Assembly: GCA_033002965.1 (NCBI GenBank)
Contig: JAURVB010013977.1
Span: forward strand, 1-64,000
Direction: 5' to 3'
Length of the DNA stretch: 64,000 nt
From: Piper betle
Lineage: Eukaryota > Streptophyta > Magnoliopsida > Piperales > Piperaceae
Shown one piece after another: positions 23,331-35,294 of this stretch (its first letter is position 1; each line of letters starts with the position of its first letter). Below the pieces are notes generated by a model. That model searched no databases, was not told the origin of the DNA, and saw only the letters and a program-made list of their open reading frames with translations. Both the position numbers and the translations under genes were made by a program.

Positions 23331-23801
23331 GCCTAGCACAACCCTTGTTTTGATCTTTGTTATATATAATTTATGTGATTATTATGCATATTTTGTTTTT
23401 AAATATGCAGGCAAAAAATTGTTCCATCTAAAAGTGGAGTCGTGGAGTCTATGCAGGGGCGTCAGTGTAGTGATGACAAATCTTAAAGTAGTGATGCTGA
23501 ACGACTACGATAGATCCGAATTTGGAAGGACTATATAATCTTAGTGATGTGTAACTTGTTTCCATGAATTGTTATTGGCCTTAATCAAATTTGACAAATT
23601 TGTAGCTTGACAATTTAGTTGAATTGGTCCAAATTGGTCATATACAAAATTTGACAACTCATAACATAAATACCTAAAATACATAATTATATAATTTTTG
23701 CACATAAATACACAAATTTATAATTTAATATAAGTATAAAAGAGCATCACAATTTATCATCACAATACCTCAATGTCATAAGTATAACATTTGATAAATC
23801 A
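23331..23801. other. AT-rich sequence between FAR1-like and hAT remnants
   Basis: No open frame with recognisable content. It has short repeats such as AAATTTGACAA and ATTGGTC. The distal end of the hAT was sought here (an inverted copy of the right terminus) and not found. Confidence 0.6.
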
Positions 23802-26535
23802 TCATTTGTGCTGTATCAAATAATAACAACAAGATATTAATATAAGTCCAAAAACTGAATGTTCAACACAATTGTACACAGTGATTATTACTAAATCATC
23901 TAATTCATCATCTGAAGTATCTTTGGAGTTTGAATCATGATCACCAATAGGAAAAGTAGAGCTATCATCCGCATTAACACGAGACCCCTGCGTAAAAGGA
24001 GGCATATAACTCCCACTCATATGAAGTCCCTCAGGTTCAGGAGGCAAAGACAAATTATGTTGGGAGTCAATATGTACATCAATATCAACATTTTGTCCAC
24101 AAGGAAGAGGAGGCAAAGAAAAACCATCAGATGTAGTAGAACACGATCCAATTGCAGTTTTCAATGTGTTGCCACTTTCATTTGCTACAAAAGCCTCTTC
24201 ATCTGCACCATCATTGTTGCCAACATTGGTACCAAAGAAATCATCCTGCATGTTGGCAAGTCATACCCTATTCATTTCAATTCAAAAAAAATTCATATAC
24301 AAAATCAATGTGATGTAAGTTTTATTTAAATATACCAATGTTGTTGGGTTGTCCTGTTCTCCAACCCACTCATCTAACGAGTCTTCTAAACTCAAATGTT
24401 TACTAACTGCATCATATTTATGCCTCCACCTCAACTCGTTTTCTTTGACCCGTATGTTGTAATGAACATATACAAGATCATTTACTCTCTTCTTTGCAAG
24501 TCGATTTCTTTTTTTGGTATGTACTTGGTCAAAAGTGCTCCAATTACGTTCACAACCTGATGATGATGAAGTATGACTAAGTATTCTAATAGCTATCCAT
24601 GATGCTACATTTGACAAATTGATTTACTTATAAGCTTGCAATAAACATGAAATCTGGAGAAAAGTGGATTTTACCTGGGTGAAGGACTTTTCTACTGGTA
24701 ATTGCAAGAGAATGTCCAAAATCTCCTTTTGCAGATGCAAAATCGGACCACTACAAAATATTAAAACAAAATGAATCATCATATTTAGTTATACATAAAT
24801 ATTTATATATACAAATTAAAAAATAATAGTATCTTGACCTACAAAGATGCCATAGATCGAGCTACCTCATTGACTTCTAAACAACAAATGACATCATTGA
24901 ATGCACGATACACCTCACTTGGCTACAAAATTATTCCCAATCAAACATAAGCAATATGAAATTGTTAAAAAAATCATAATAGGTATGTAAGTCAAATAAG
25001 AGCATACAATGGTAGAGTCAGGGCGATAACGAGTTTGAGGATTAAGCATATATGTTGCAGCATGAAGGGGATGACAAAATTGATTTGCCCATCTCTTGGT
25101 AATGATATCAACAAATAACTTGTATCGTTCGACTTTCATGCCATGTACCTCTTTTATTTTTTCAATAGTCTTTTGCATTTCATCATAAACAAATGGCATC
25201 GAAGGTCTTTCATCACTATCTACCAATCTCAAAAAACGAACCAGTGGCTCAATTGTTTTATGCACAAATTCCATCTTCTTCCAAAAATGTGCACTTAAGA
25301 CAATATTTTCAGCTGCTATTCCATCCTCATCTTTTGCAAACTTCGATGATGAATGCATTTCAGAAACAAACAGCTTTTTCAACGCCTACTTATGTTCTAA
25401 GAAACTAGCAATCGTCAAAAAGTGAGTAGCAAATCGAGTAGCCCCAAGTCTCACCAATTCATGCCCATTTGTGAAATTATTTCTCATAAGAGCCAACAAC
25501 CATGAGTGGTTGTATATTAGTTTGGTGACTTTTGTGCATTCATAATGCATGTTCCAACTTTCTTAATTTTTGCAAAGTCCTTAAGCATCAAGTTTATACA
25601 ATGGGCAGCACACGGAGTCCAAAATAAATGCGGTCTCTTATGTTCTAGCATCTTCCCGACAGCTTTGTATGCCAAAGCATTATCAGTAATGACCTACACA
25701 ACATTTTCCACCCCAACTACTTCTACTACTTTGTCCAGTAAACTAAACAAATACGTAGCATCCTTTTTTGTCTGAAGCATCAACTGATCCAAGGAAATAC
25801 ATTCCCCTTGGGCAGTAAACTAGAAAGTTGATCGAAATTCTACCGGATTGATTGGTCCACCCGTCAGACATAATAGAACAGCCTGTTGTCTTCCAAGATA
25901 CTTTTATATCCTCTAAGCTAGCATTTATGGAAGCCACTTCAGTAGTAAGAAGATTACCTGACAAAGAATTTCTGCCTGGAGGTTTGATCCCTTGATTACT
26001 GTATTTACCTGCCACATCAATCATTTTCTGAAAGTAAGGCGAGTCTACAACATGGAAAGAAATGGCACAGTGATAGAAGAATCAAGCAATGGCTGTGTGC
26101 AAATGCTCTTTTGCTTTCTTTTCTATTGCCGTAGAAGTTCTCATTTGACCTGATGTATTCTTCTTCTCACTATCAACAATAGGTGCCTTCCTATTCCCAG
26201 TAAACTTAGAGCACCCAACACTTTGCTCCCGAACTTCCATCTGTTCCATATCTGAGTCATTCAAACCATATGACCCTATTTCTTCTCTAATCCTTTCTTT
26301 TTCTTTTTTGGCTTTTTCCACACCTTTGAAATAATCTTTCATTTTTTGTGCATCTGCTTCAGGAACTTTCTTACACGCAGTAACATTTCCTTTAACTCCA
26401 GCAATATGTTGCTTGAAGCGATATACCCCTCCACTTATGGTTTTTTTGCAAAAGTTACAGATGACTTACTTCTTAGATGCATCAACTGGTCTGCCATATT
26501 CCCATCCAAAATCCATCTTCCCTGTGACTTATCTG
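23802..26535 (-). pseudogene. hAT-family transposase gene, multi-exon, inactivated
   Basis: Read on the minus strand the parts come in the normal order. A BED zinc finger (about 26515-26360; FGWEYGRP then CNFCKKTISGGVYRFKQHIAG) is followed by a charged linker (26342-26082) and a DUF659-type domain (26024-25540; SDGWTNQSGR, ITDNALAYKAVGKML, FWTPCAAHCINLMLKDFAKI). The hAT core (25382-24915) comes next, then the C-terminal dimerisation domain (24617-24330; SSSGCERNWSTFDQVHTKKR) and an acidic tail (24251-23880). The gaps look like introns. Stops lie before CNFC, in the DUF659 part (about 25695) and before the core (about 25388), with a frameshift near 25520. hAT transposases cut and paste their element with 8-bp target duplications; this copy cannot make one intact protein. 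Confidence 0.85.
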
Positions 26536-26559
26536 GTATGAGATTTGTAATATAAATAC

Positions 26560-26900
26560 ACTCACACAGAGCCTACAATCCTCGAAATGAAAAGTGAACC
26601 ATAAATCAGAGCCTACAAATTTGCATAGCAAATACACAATTTTGCACAAAAAAATTGACATACAAATTTGCACATCACATAGCAATTTGTGAAAAATTTG
26701 ACCTACGATTTTGCACAACACATACACAATTTTGCACAAAAAAATTTGACATACGAATTTGCACATCACATAGCAATTTGTAAAAAAATTGACCTACGAT
26801 TTTGCACAACACATACACATTTGCACAACACATATCATAAAATTTGACATATAAATTTGATCATGAATCACAAATCAGCAATGAAAAAATTTTGTGAACC
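26560..26900. repeat. AT-rich tandem repeats upstream of the hAT gene
   Basis: Two or more imperfect units of about 105-110 bp, each with ATTTGCACATCACATAGCAA and CACAACACATACACAATTTT. They produce a Cys/Ile/Phe-rich spurious frame on the minus strand. They lie between the BED domain and the GC-rich stretch, perhaps in the transposon promoter or 5' leader. Confidence 0.75.
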
Positions 26901-26934
26901 ATAGCCAATAATTTGCAGATTTAATTTTTAAAAA

Positions 26935-27260
26935 AATCCAACTTTACACGAATCGTTCGGCGGCCCAGTTTGCGGCCTGGTCGGCGGCGAGTCTTGCGGC
27001 CACTACGCTGTCGGCCGGCCACATGTCGGAGGAGAGGTTGCGAGGGCGGAGGTGAGGTTCCGAGGGCAGGGGTGACGTCAGCAGCCCAGTCGGAGGCCCG
27101 GTCAGTGGTGAGTCTCGCGGCAGCTCTCTTGCGTTCACAGGGCCAATTCAGTCCGGCCACACATCGGCAGCAACGTTGCGAGGGCGGAGGTGAGGCCAGA
27201 GTCGGGGACGCACGGCGGAGGGCGGAAACGCAGTGGTGGAGGGCGGACACGCGGCGGCAG
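26935..27260. repeat. CpG-rich tandem duplication in the hAT 5' region
   Basis: A unit of about 136 bp occurs twice; both copies include GTTGCGAGGGCGGAGGTGAGG (starting about 27037 and 27173). The composition differs strongly from the AT-rich neighbours. It may be the hAT promoter/5' leader. Arg/Pro-rich open frames on both strands reflect base composition and have no recognisable domain. Confidence 0.65.
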
Positions 27261-27284
27261 AGTCGAGGAGTAATTTACCCCAAA

Positions 27285-27470
27285 AAACCGATTCTTCCCG
27301 ATTTACCCCAATTCCGAATCGGATTTAACTCGGTCAAAATTGGGGTAAATCGGCCGAGTTGGGCACTGATTCGGGGCAGACCGATTCGGCCCCAAAATCG
27401 GATCAGTACGTTGCCAATCCCATTCAAATTAGCCGATTCCACTCAGAATCGGCCGATCGTGCAACAGTGC
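27285..27470. mobile_element. hAT terminus with subterminal CCGATTC/GAATCGG repeats
   Basis: At least eight copies of CCGATT or its complement AATCGG, in both orientations, are packed into about 170 bp. The tract ends in CGATCGTGCAACAGTGC directly before pol-derived sequence at about 27471. Dense short subterminal motifs beside the terminal inverted repeat are transposase-binding sites in hAT elements such as Ac. The matching opposite terminus was not found, so this copy appears to have lost it. Confidence 0.65.
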
Positions 27471-28159
27471 CTACAACAACTCTTCTACTTGACTCTTTAA
27501 CTCCTTGAGTTCTACTGGAGCCATGCGGTATGGAGCTTTAGAAATTGGTGTTACTCCAGGTGTAAGGTCAATTACGAACTCCACTGCCCACTTAGGAGGT
27601 AACCCTAGAACTTCGTCTGCGAATACATCGGGAAACTCTGCTACCACAGGAATCATGGACAACTCTTTGGGTTTTGACTTAGACTCAACTGAGTTAGCCA
27701 AAAAGTCTTTACAACACTCACTTGATGGCGGTGGGGCACAGACAGAGCCCTAAATGCTTTTTCGGTAATGTCTATCCAGCTCTCCGCCTTTATTGGATCG
27801 ATCCCTCCGAAAAATAGTTCAGCTCCATTCTTCCTGAACTTTTCCACAGTGTAACGGTCACTATCATCAACAATTGGCGGCAACACTTGTCGGACTACCG
27901 GTGGCACTGGATTTGGACGCTCCCCTCGCTCGCCTGGGTTTGCTAACCCTGCCTGCCCTTGGGCACTTCCTTGACCACCGTCTGGGGTGATTCTTGGACC
28001 AGCTGCTGTGTTTGAGGTGCCATTCCCTGCTACCACTCCCGGTAACCGCTGAACAATATTTTGAACTAAAGAATTTGTATTTTTTGAAGCCCACACTAAT
28101 CCCTGTATGGTCATCAAGATCTGGGCCAACACATTCTCCGTCTTCCCATCATGGTTCAT
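27471..28159 (-). pseudogene. Chromovirus gag fused to pol by internal deletion, truncated by hAT
   Basis: From 28159 to about 27735 the minus strand encodes a Gag N-terminal region nearly parallel to the intact Gag at 44512 (SDRYTVEKFR, GTDP-like GGIDPIKAESWIDITEKAFR). After RHQV the sequence jumps, out of frame, into pol between protease and reverse transcriptase (FPDVFADEVLGLPP, PYRMAPVELKELKSQVEELL, about 27735-27474). The rest of gag and all of the protease are missing. The end at 27471 is the hAT terminus. Start codon as in the nearest Met; the intact homologue starts 16 residues further upstream. Confidence 0.85.
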
Positions 28160-28317
28160 TAATATGTTCTTTTTCAGTTATGGCTTAGGTTTATTAGTAG
28201 CGAATGAATTTGTTAATTAATAACATAAAACATTGGGAAAAGATAATTACTGGACTTTTCAACAAGGTACTTGAGTCATAATTTGTGAGCTAGTGGGAAC
28301 TTGGCTCTGATACCACC
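28160..28317 (-). promoter_or_regulatory. Chromovirus leader with initiator-Met primer binding site
   Basis: On the minus strand TGGTATCAGAGCC occupies 28315-28303, 2 bp inside the LTR end at 28318. About 140 bp of leader separate it from gag. This identifies 28318-31080 as a 5' LTR. Confidence 0.9.
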
Positions 28318-31080
28318 TGTAACGACCTACCCAAACCAGACCGTGTGTTACTAAAAAATATAATTTGTTGTAAAATAACATTCTAGAACATGAACTATAA
28401 TACTGCAAATAAGTCTAGAATTTATAAATCATAAAAATAAAACATGTTCTGATAGCATATGACAATATATAAATAACCATCCCACAGTTTCGGACCGTTT
28501 CCCATAGACACAATTATAACACAAGAGGGTAAAAAGGAAGTCCAATTTATTATCAATTCATCATACCTAGGTTGATAAAAGAACCACCAACCACACTTAT
28601 ATTCTTCAGTCCAAAGGTGCTCACCAGCGGAGGCAATTCCGTGTTAGTGATAAAACCTCTAAGCTGCATAATTAAATGAAATAAGTCAATAAAATCCCTA
28701 TTATCGTTTCAAGAGTCTTTTAGTTGTTATGAGCCTACGTTGAGCTCATTATATGTTGTAAGGGGTGGCCACCCCATCCAGCTACCATCCCATGCATGTG
28801 CACACACGCTACGTGGCCCACGGCCTATAGTTACCGTTATTTGCCATTGACTCACCCTCTCAGTATCACAAGTGCATAATGAGCCGTCTTGTACCATTGT
28901 GCCCTGTCACCCCTTTCGGCATGGGGGCAAGTGTTCAATCTTTCAGGGGTCCTACCTTGTGTCGAATTGAGCCAACCTTGGTTGCATTCCGGTGCATGGT
29001 GGTCAGATACTCAAGTCGACCAAGACTCCCGCATAGTAATTTTAATGGTGCGGCCCTGTGTCAAACTGAGTCAATTCCTCGACCCCAGTTGCACTCGGTG
29101 CATGGTGGTCGAATCGGGGCTCAGGCCAACTACAGCTGCCAACAAGGTAAAATATAAGATTTCAAATAATTATACGAACTTGGATAGTTTGTATGTGAAC
29201 TCGCAGCTGTGACCAACGATCCTAATCTAAAGAAGAACATAAAATTATACATAAGTATAATTTTAGTCGAGTAGAAATACAAGCAACTAAATTACTAATA
29301 TATATATCAGTATTAAAATTCAACAATATTAAATATTAAATTATTCAAGTGATATAACCATTTAAATCCTACTTTACATTTTAAATTTATTATCTAAATC
29401 ATAATTCACACTTCACTAATGATAAAGTAATTATTAATTTATAAACAAGTATTTAATTATTATTATTAGTATATTTTCTTTTCAGATAATAATCACTTAA
29501 CCACGATCTGGATGACTTAGTTTACGGTTATAATTTTTAATCGTTATCCTTATTCATAGCAATTTAATTAATTAAGTTGTACGATTAAATTATTTAAAAT
29601 AATTTGTATTTTTCTAATTCAAAAATATTATTAATACAATTATTTTAAATTATTCGACTTAATAAAAGTTTCAAACTTTATTTATTTTCATTATGCTATT
29701 TAGGTTTGTCGCTTGTGATTTTTAAATGATTATATTTTAATAACCCATTTTCTACATTACTGACTCGTTATTAAAATAATCACTTTATTTACTTACTATT
29801 AACTTTAATATGGTAAAGGTAAAATCTTTATTTTATTAATTACTTATAATCCTCCAATTTAATTTAATCATTTGTAGTACGCCGATTAATTATTGACCAT
29901 TTATCAATACCGTATTTTTTATTACTCGTGGCGATTTCGTACAATAATTAGTTAGTTTAGTAACTTTACCCATAACCCATTAAAATAATTATTTTTAAAG
30001 ATTTATTACGAGTTAGTATTATTTTTTAACTCGAGTGGGTATAGAGTCAACCTTTATTTACAAAACTGTCATCTTCTTCTTCCCCAACGTCCCTTCTTCT
30101 CCTACCTTCCTCTTTGCACCAAAAATAAATCTGTCTTTCTTCTTCATCAACCCAAACTAGATCACGTCCTTCCCTAGCTGCTTCCCTTCCCTAGCAATCT
30201 AATTGAAATTCTAAGCTCGTGCATTACAGCAACTATCCAAGGCGAATCATGTTCTGCACCAAGGCGCGCGTTGTCTGACCAGCAGCACCACCGGGACTAC
30301 AAGGTGAACTCCGTCCGGACAGCTGCACTGCCGGTAACACTCCCCTTCTCCCCGCACGATAAGCCAACATCTAGGCCAAGCGCTGTGAGCATGCACGACA
30401 TGAGCCTTAGCCAGCGAACTGGTATAGAAGTCTGGAATTTCCCACAACGTCGTCCACTGCAACTCCACCCATAACCAGGTGTAATTTTGCCACCCATTGG
30501 CAACAAGGGTCCAAGCGAGCCATCCCTTCGCCCCAGCTACCAGAGAGGTCATCGAGGGTGTGAGGGGATGCCTTGAAATCTTTGTTTACAGTCGGCCATC
30601 ATGCCAAAATTCAGACCCGTCCGTCGGCTATGGCAAAATTCCAGTTTCCAATTTAGTTTTAGTTTTTTATTGTTGATTTCAAACTTAATTTCTCATGTTT
30701 ATCAAGCTTATTATCAATTAAAAAGAATATACATACAAGAAAATTAAGAAGAGGGAGATAAGAAGGATACCCAAACAAGGAAGAAGCACCGGTAAGGAAG
30801 AAGATAACTAAGTGGCTAAGGTGAGGAAGATGCCTTACACCAAAAATGACGTCCTCTTTCAAAATTATAAAAAGAAAATGACGGCTAGGGTATGTGAAAA
30901 CACCCCTACACCCGTATTTCATTTAACCAGGTAAATAATAAAATATATTAACCAGGTAGAATTAATCGGGTAAAAAATAATAATAATTCTCCAACGTTCG
31001 GTCTTTCCCGGACAGCATTTGGTCCTTCCCGGACGGCGTCTAATATATTATTTTATTTTATTTTTTTCACAGTCTTTACA
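28318..31080 (-). mobile_element. Family-C LTR, 5' LTR of the deleted chromovirus
   Basis: 2763 bp on the minus strand, starting TGTAAAGACTGTG at 31080 and ending GGTCGTTACA at 28318. It has a duplicated GTCCGGGAAxGACC near its start, the leader-like CCCTAGCCGTC stretch, a GC-rich body (30247-30560), AT-rich stretches (29200-30060) and the conserved core (about 29060-29130). It is the most complete C-type LTR next to a PBS and the best reference for the family. It is non-coding. Confidence 0.8.
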
Positions 31081-31552
31081 TAGCAGCAATCTAAGAACAA
31101 TTTATCGAAATTATAAAGTTCTGGCTGTACCGGTTCTGGTTGTGGAACAGACTATATTGCAACTACTGGCTCCTGAGATTCCACCAGCTCCTCTGAGCTA
31201 TCTAGGAGCTGAGGTCCCAAAGGCAGTTGCCCTCCTTGATTCACCTAAGCCAATAACTACTGAACGGCTACCTAGGTAGCTGGGAAGTTCTGGACTATAT
31301 TATTCACCACAACATTCAAGTTCTGGATCCCTTGATGCTGTTAATGAAGCTACTGCTGCAACTGTTGATTGGTGATTCTATTTGCCAAAGCTAACCCAAA
31401 CAACCAACTAAGAACAACTCTCCTTGATATACATTTGTCAAAACCTATTAGTCTATCTTTTAAGGGATGGGATACTCATAAGATATTTCAACAAGGTCAA
31501 CACATGTAAGGAAAACATGACAACAAAAATGAAACTGAGCTTTAATACCACC
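31081..31552 (-). pseudogene. Remnant of another chromovirus: decayed gag start and PBS
   Basis: A decayed PBS (AGCTTTAATACCA, complement of TGGTATCAGAGCC with 3 changes) lies at 31538-31550 next to an E-type LTR end at about 31553. Further left the minus strand has a degenerate Gln-rich stretch with VVNNIVQNFP, resembling the variable N-terminal part of chromovirus Gag, with many stops. A C-type LTR takes over at 31080. Confidence 0.45.
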
Positions 31553-32249
31553 TTCTAACATCTTCAATTTGCTAAGATGCTTATAACTTTAATCAATGCC
31601 ATTAATTAACATGTATGTGATTAAAATGAAATAAATTTAAATATTAAAGCATGAAACATAATGGAACAATACCAATAAAACAAATCATTTTTATTTAGTC
31701 AACATGTATAACCAAATAAATGTATACCTGTCCAAGTACCATTTCAGCAAAAGCATACTAATACTATTTTCTTAATATGGAAATAAGGAAAATGTGAATA
31801 TACTTTGTCCATCCCGTCATTTTGGAGGACTCTAAAACATGCGTACAAAGATTGCCTTTGTCCACTTAGTACTGAATAACAATATTGGGTCCACTACTTA
31901 CATAAGTAGTAATTAATATTAAGAAAATAAAACAAAGTTGCAAACGATTAAACACTATAGAATAATCGAGTAAAACAACGATTAGAACTTCCATCAACTG
32001 AACAAAAACATAACATGAACTTAAATTGAGAAACTGATAAGTTGTACTTATGCATATCTAAACATAGCGTGATAACTGAATTTAACTGATGATCTGATTA
32101 ACGTCTACTCATGTAACTTACTTGTAAGCCATAGTAGGTTAATATACTTAGCACAATATGAAAATATAACTAAGTTAATTACCTATGTAACTTACTAGTA
32201 AGCCCTCATAAGTTAACTGAAAAAATGAATATTATGTTCAATACCGACC
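31553..32249 (-). mobile_element. Family-E LTR, left part (continues at 53912)
   Basis: It matches the reverse complement of 8850-9470 over its length. It stops at the SIRE/Maximus insertion (CGACC at 32245-32249) and resumes at 53912, where GACCTTGGAAGGCATGA corresponds to the uninterrupted copy near 8800-8830. Confidence 0.75.
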
Positions 32250-32596
32250 TAGAGGTGTCTATGTGCGAGGGAGCTAACTAAGATCACTAAATAAACAAGT
32301 TAGATCCCAACAATACTTAGACCCTTATACGTGTGGTGTGCAAGGCAACACCTGGTCAAACTCACAAAGATACTTTCTTTGACAAATCAATCAAATCATA
32401 CAAGTTTCTAAATGACTTTAACCTTGTTCACTTAGTTCTCTAAAGCAATCAAGTCAAATATAAAAAACTAAGTGAAGTGTGCAACAAAGTTAATCACATG
32501 AAAACAAGCACAAAAAGAGAGAAGACAATAGATTTTTCAAGACGTTAGAAACTTTTACTCCTTTCTACTATCCCACAAAATTTTTTGGCTGGATAG

Positions 32597-33769
32597 TGTT
32601 AGACTATTTTCAATAACATGCAAGTATACACAGTCGAAACAAGTAATATAATGATAAATTCAAGTATCGTCCCACAGGGAGATGAATTTCCTATAATTAA
32701 TTAAAGAACATAAAATGAAGAACAAAACAAAAATAACAAACTTAACTAATTCTATGTAATAACTTTAAATTAAAAGCGATATTAAAATTATAAAACTCGT
32801 TCTAGAGTCGAATTTTCCTTAACATCAATTTAATCTTCATCAAATCTTACTCTTATCTTTTATTCCCTCGGATTGTCGATCTAGGATAATGATATGACAT
32901 GGTGGCTCCCGCTCCTTCATGCTTCTATTATTTTGCCTCAATTCCTACCTCCCGGTGATAATTGATTAATCAACAAAATAATGCATTAAGAATTGCCTTA
33001 CAATCGCATACGGTGTTGTGTATCTTCCGACCACAACGACAAACAAGTCAAAAGACTCGTCGTATGATGAATTATCAATGACTAATCTAATTAATTTCTC
33101 CCGAAATCTAATTAAACCTCATGATCTAAGAAATAGGTGATCAATCTATTCTTAGCATTTAGAACATGATAATTCAAACGATCCGATTGAATAAAAGAGT
33201 AAGAGCTTGAAATGAATTCAATTAAATCATGTTAAGTTCCATTCTTCTCTAGAACGAAATATAAAACTACTCCATAATAAAAATAGAAAACAATATAAAG
33301 AAAAACAATATAAAGAAGAAACTAACTTTTATTACGAAAGAGAAAGAAATTACAAAAACTAAAACTACTACTTCTACTACAATCTGAAGCCAAGAGATGA
33401 GATATGATCAACAACAAATGACCACCCCTTTATATAGAAGTGGAGATACAAGAATTCGAAGAGGGTGTTCACAAATCGACGTAATCTAATTAATTATAAT
33501 GTCCCTTTAAGTTTCCAACTGTTCGACTCCATTGAACACCATACATTGTAGCCATTGGGTGGCGCCAAGTGTCATGACCAATCAAATCCAAAGCTTAATT
33601 TATTCATCTTTTTCTGCATTAAAACATCAAAGTTAAGCATATATAATAAAATATTAATTAACTAAAATAATAAAGTAAAATATTACTTAATTAATAATGT
33701 TTATACCCGAGAAGTACAAAATCATATTAAAAACACTGGGTAAATATTGTATATTTTAAACACTTAACA
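32597..33769 (-). repeat. Athila 3' LTR
   Basis: 1173 bp, TGTTAGAC...CTTAACA on the plus strand. It is collinear with 40806-41978 at a constant offset of 8209, without net indels. It contains the TATA-like element at 33429-33436 on the minus strand. Confidence 0.97.
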
Positions 33770-33805
33770 CACCCCCACACTTAAACTTTTGCACGTCCCG
33801 AGCAA
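33770..33805 (-). promoter_or_regulatory. Athila polypurine tract, LTR-proximal, with hairpin-capable leader
   Basis: On the minus strand TTTAAGTGTGGGGGTG abuts the 3' LTR. Just upstream, TTTTGC and GCAAAA flank TCGGGACGT, so a 6-bp stem can form. A very similar block lies at 35108-35150 right after pol. Confidence 0.85.
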
Positions 33806-35100
33806 AATATCATAACAAAGAAAATTTTACTACACAAAAATACTTAGTCCCCATTATGTTCTCATATGATTCTCAATCAAACCCTCAAGAGTCAACAAGA
33901 TGTCAATCAAATCAAAAATTCCCTTTCATCAATCACATCCAAAAGAAAGCTCTCTGTGTGTGTGTGATAGTCCATTGGCTTATCATTCTCATCTACAACC
34001 AAGAGAATACAATCAAGCACATGCTTAAATATGTTCACCTTTCGCTCCCATCTCCACTAATGTAGGCAATGCCAAATTAATGGAATCAATAGGTCTTTAT
34101 AGGTTGTAACGGGGCCAGGGGCTAGGGACCAAAAATAGAATAGGCAAGATAGAAAAATCAGAGGCTAATATGCACCCTAGAATTAAAAATCCTTTCTAAA
34201 TCCTAACATACATGATTAGCAAATCCCCAAACACCGTATCAATATGACACAAACTTCCTTAAATGTAGTATCGACTTGACCCAATATAAGAATTAACTTT
34301 GCTTTGATTTTCCATTGACTACCTGCTACTTTTTCTTTTTTTCTTTTATTTCAAACCAGTGGAAGACTATTGCTTCATCTTGTGTTTACTGGTGGAGGAT
34401 CATTGCCTCATCTTTTCTTTTCTTCTTTTTTTTTTTTTTTACAAAGCAAAGTTCCAGGAAAGTCCACACAATCTACTCAATCACCACTTTATAACACGCA
34501 ATGCCTTCCCCCTATACTACTCAAAGTTTCATCCCTGTTAGAATTTAGAACGATTTCAAAATACTAGGGTGCTAGGACTCAAGCAGCAAGATATATTTTC
34601 AATAAAAAGGCCAAGGCTAAAATAAGGGTAATCAAACAAATATGTATAATAAAGGCCATGAAATTGTGTACAAAGGATAATTTATATTAGGTAGGCTTGA
34701 AGAAAGGCCCAGACTCATCAAAAGAAATGCCTATATCATTTTCCATCAACATGGCAAACCAAATATTTCGCCTCGAAAGTCGCTAGGGCAAATTCTAAAA
34801 GTCATGACCATCATGTACAATCCTTATTGCAAAACATTCATTGAAATCATCTAAACCAAAGGATTGTGAAAATATTATAAAGTAGAGAACCAACTCTCGA
34901 CTGCAATCTTTTACTCAGTTCATCCCTCATATCAATTAATCAAGTTTTCCCAAGAAAGGTAAGACTAATTCACATGTATCTATCATTGAACCAAGAGACT
35001 AAAATACTATTGCATAATAAAATTTTTATACTAAACTACACTATATATATGTATATCTAAATCTAAACATGAGTCAAGCATGAACAATATGCATAAAATT
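33806..35100 (-). other. Non-coding spacer between Athila pol and 3' LTR
   Basis: About 1.3 kb between two near-identical PPT blocks. Some Athila elements carry an env-like gene here; this one has no long open frame on the minus strand. The short frames on the plus strand (33856-34065, 34359-34567) have no recognisable domain. A run of T's at about 34424-34440 is low complexity. Confidence 0.7.
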
Positions 35101-35107
35101 AAGGCAT

Positions 35108-35150
35108 CACCCCCAAACTTAAACTAAACGTTGTCCTCAAAAATAAAAAT
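35108..35150 (-). promoter_or_regulatory. Second (internal) polypurine tract of Athila, just after pol
   Basis: On the minus strand TTTTTGAGGACAACG precedes TTTAAGTTTGGGGGTG (35125-35108), matching the LTR-proximal PPT except for one base in the last 16. It starts 145 bp downstream of the pol stop. It could act as a second plus-strand primer or be a duplication footprint. Confidence 0.7.
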
Positions 35151-35294
35151 AAAGAAAAAGAAGTGAAAGAGAACTCCCTCGTATCAATTAGTCGGTGGAT
35201 GATTATCATAAATAATTGAATTTGCACTTGACCCATTCTTGGGTTGCCTCCCAAGAAGCGCTTGGTTTAACGTCTACAGCCAGACGCCAAGTTC

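Noticed and set aside
22363..27478. CTACAACA at both sides as an 8-bp hAT target duplication
   Set aside because: The left copy is not next to any inverted copy of the right terminus and lies beside FAR1-like sequence; pol does not resume on the left. Probably chance.
26970..27500. 176-codon Arg/Pro-rich plus-strand frame
   Set aside because: Lies in CpG-rich duplicated DNA and runs across the hAT terminus into antisense pol; no domain.
33806..35100. env-like gene of Athila
   Set aside because: No long minus-strand frame, no signal peptide or membrane segment pattern in sense orientation.
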